This document shows positions 13,944-14,426 of a stretch of DNA of 14,426 nucleotides, piece by piece. Under the pieces are notes generated by a model that had not been told where the DNA came from, did no database searches, and was given only the letters and a program-made list of their open reading frames with translations. The DNA comes from Planctomycetota bacterium (GTDB lineage Bacteria > Planctomycetota > Phycisphaerae > UBA1845): NCBI GenBank assembly GCA_024277835.1, contig JAJRUK010000250.1:1-14426 (forward strand). Reading direction: 5' to 3'. The translations under genes were made by a program, and so were the position numbers. Position 1 is the stretch's first letter, and every line of letters starts with the position of its first letter.

Positions 13944-14426
13944 ATGAACTTCACAAAGATGCACGGACTCGGTAACGACTACGTTTATGTAGACGTCCAC
14001 AAAGAAACCATCAAAGACCCCTCGACTCTCGCCCGAATCATCGCCGATCGCAACACCGGTGTCGGTAGCGATGGCCTCATTCTCATCGGGCCGTCCGACA
14101 CTGCCGACGTCCGAATGGAGATGTACAACGCCGACGGATCGCGTAGCGAGATGTGCGGAAATGGAATCCGTTGCGTTGCCAAGTACGCCGTCGAACACTC
14201 GCTCGCCACCGGACCAGAGCTAACCATCGAAACCGATGCCGGCACTCGAAGCGCCGTCTGCAACATGCGGGGGAGCGTAGTCGAATCCGTCCGGATCGAC
14301 ATGGGCCAGCCGGTCCTCGCCGCGGCAGAGATTCCTATGACAATTGACGCCGATCAGGTCATCGACCATGCCGTTCAGATCGCTGGTGAGTCCTACAACG
14401 TCACGTGCGTCTCCGTCGGCAACCCC
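13944..14426 (+). CDS. dapF: Diaminopimelate epimerase, 5' part
   Basis: DapF interconverts LL- and meso-diaminopimelate in the lysine and peptidoglycan pathway. The ATG at 13944 opens a frame that is still open at the window edge, giving the first 161 residues of an expected ~270-280. The N-terminus MNFTKMHGLGNDYVYVD is the family signature (xFxKMxGxGNDFxxxD). RNTGVGSDGLI (37-47) is present, and MEMYNADGSRSEMCGNGIRC (58-77) contains the first catalytic Cys at 71. The second catalytic Cys, expected near residue 215, lies outside the window. The visible end, VSVGNP, matches the conserved GNPH motif of the linker between the two lobes. It starts 5 bases after the gltX stop. A dapF gene implies synthesis of diaminopimelate. 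Confidence 0.95.
   Translation, partial: MNFTKMHGLGNDYVYVDVHKETIKDPSTLARIIADRNTGVGSDGLILIGPSDTADVRMEMYNADGSRSEMCGNGIRCVAKYAVEHSLATGPELTIETDAGTRSAVCNMRGSVVESVRIDMGQPVLAAAEIPMTIDADQVIDHAVQIAGESYNVTCVSVGNP

Overview
The window reads as an ordinary chromosomal stretch of a moderately GC-rich, diderm-type bacterium. The best guess is Planctomycetota, perhaps Phycisphaerae-like. The reasons are two large lipoproteins (a TPR protein and an FG-GAP/VCBS propeller), an enolase followed by a short FtsB/DivIC-like gene, a stand-alone GGQ release-factor-like protein, and an intergenic tract of GCCCC/GGGGC hairpins of a kind I associate with planctomycetes. This placement is inference from gene content, not from a marker gene.

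Layout, left to right. Bases 1-216 hold the 3' end of a + strand gene with a Lys/Ala-rich tail. Bases 337-4660 (+) hold a 1189-aa TPR lipoprotein followed, after a single base, by yebC (YebC/PmpR). A MoaB/MogA-type molybdopterin gene lies on the minus strand, and its stop codon overlaps the yebC stop. Bases 5236-5784 hold no convincing gene. They carry a 113-bp inverted-repeat element, three tandem 27-bp units and several small hairpins. Next come a minus-strand GGQ protein (5785-6306) and, divergently, a lipoprotein with seven FG-GAP/VCBS-like repeats and a seven-cysteine insert (6541-8310), which ends in a clear intrinsic terminator. On the minus strand, enolase (eno, start at 10303) is followed after 3 bases by an FtsB/DivIC-like membrane protein. 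Divergently, psd and pssA form a phosphatidylethanolamine operon. gltX is followed after 5 bases by dapF, which runs off the right edge.

Most of the genes are housekeeping: glycolysis (eno), membrane lipid synthesis (PssA makes phosphatidylserine and Psd decarboxylates it), tRNA charging (gltX), diaminopimelate synthesis for peptidoglycan and lysine (dapF), cofactor synthesis (moaB) and division (ftsB-like). I do not see a defence system, CRISPR array, prophage, transposase, rRNA or tRNA. The least explained DNA is the repeat tract at 5336-5760. The least explained proteins are the Cys-rich insert in the FG-GAP lipoprotein and the two-domain GGQ protein.
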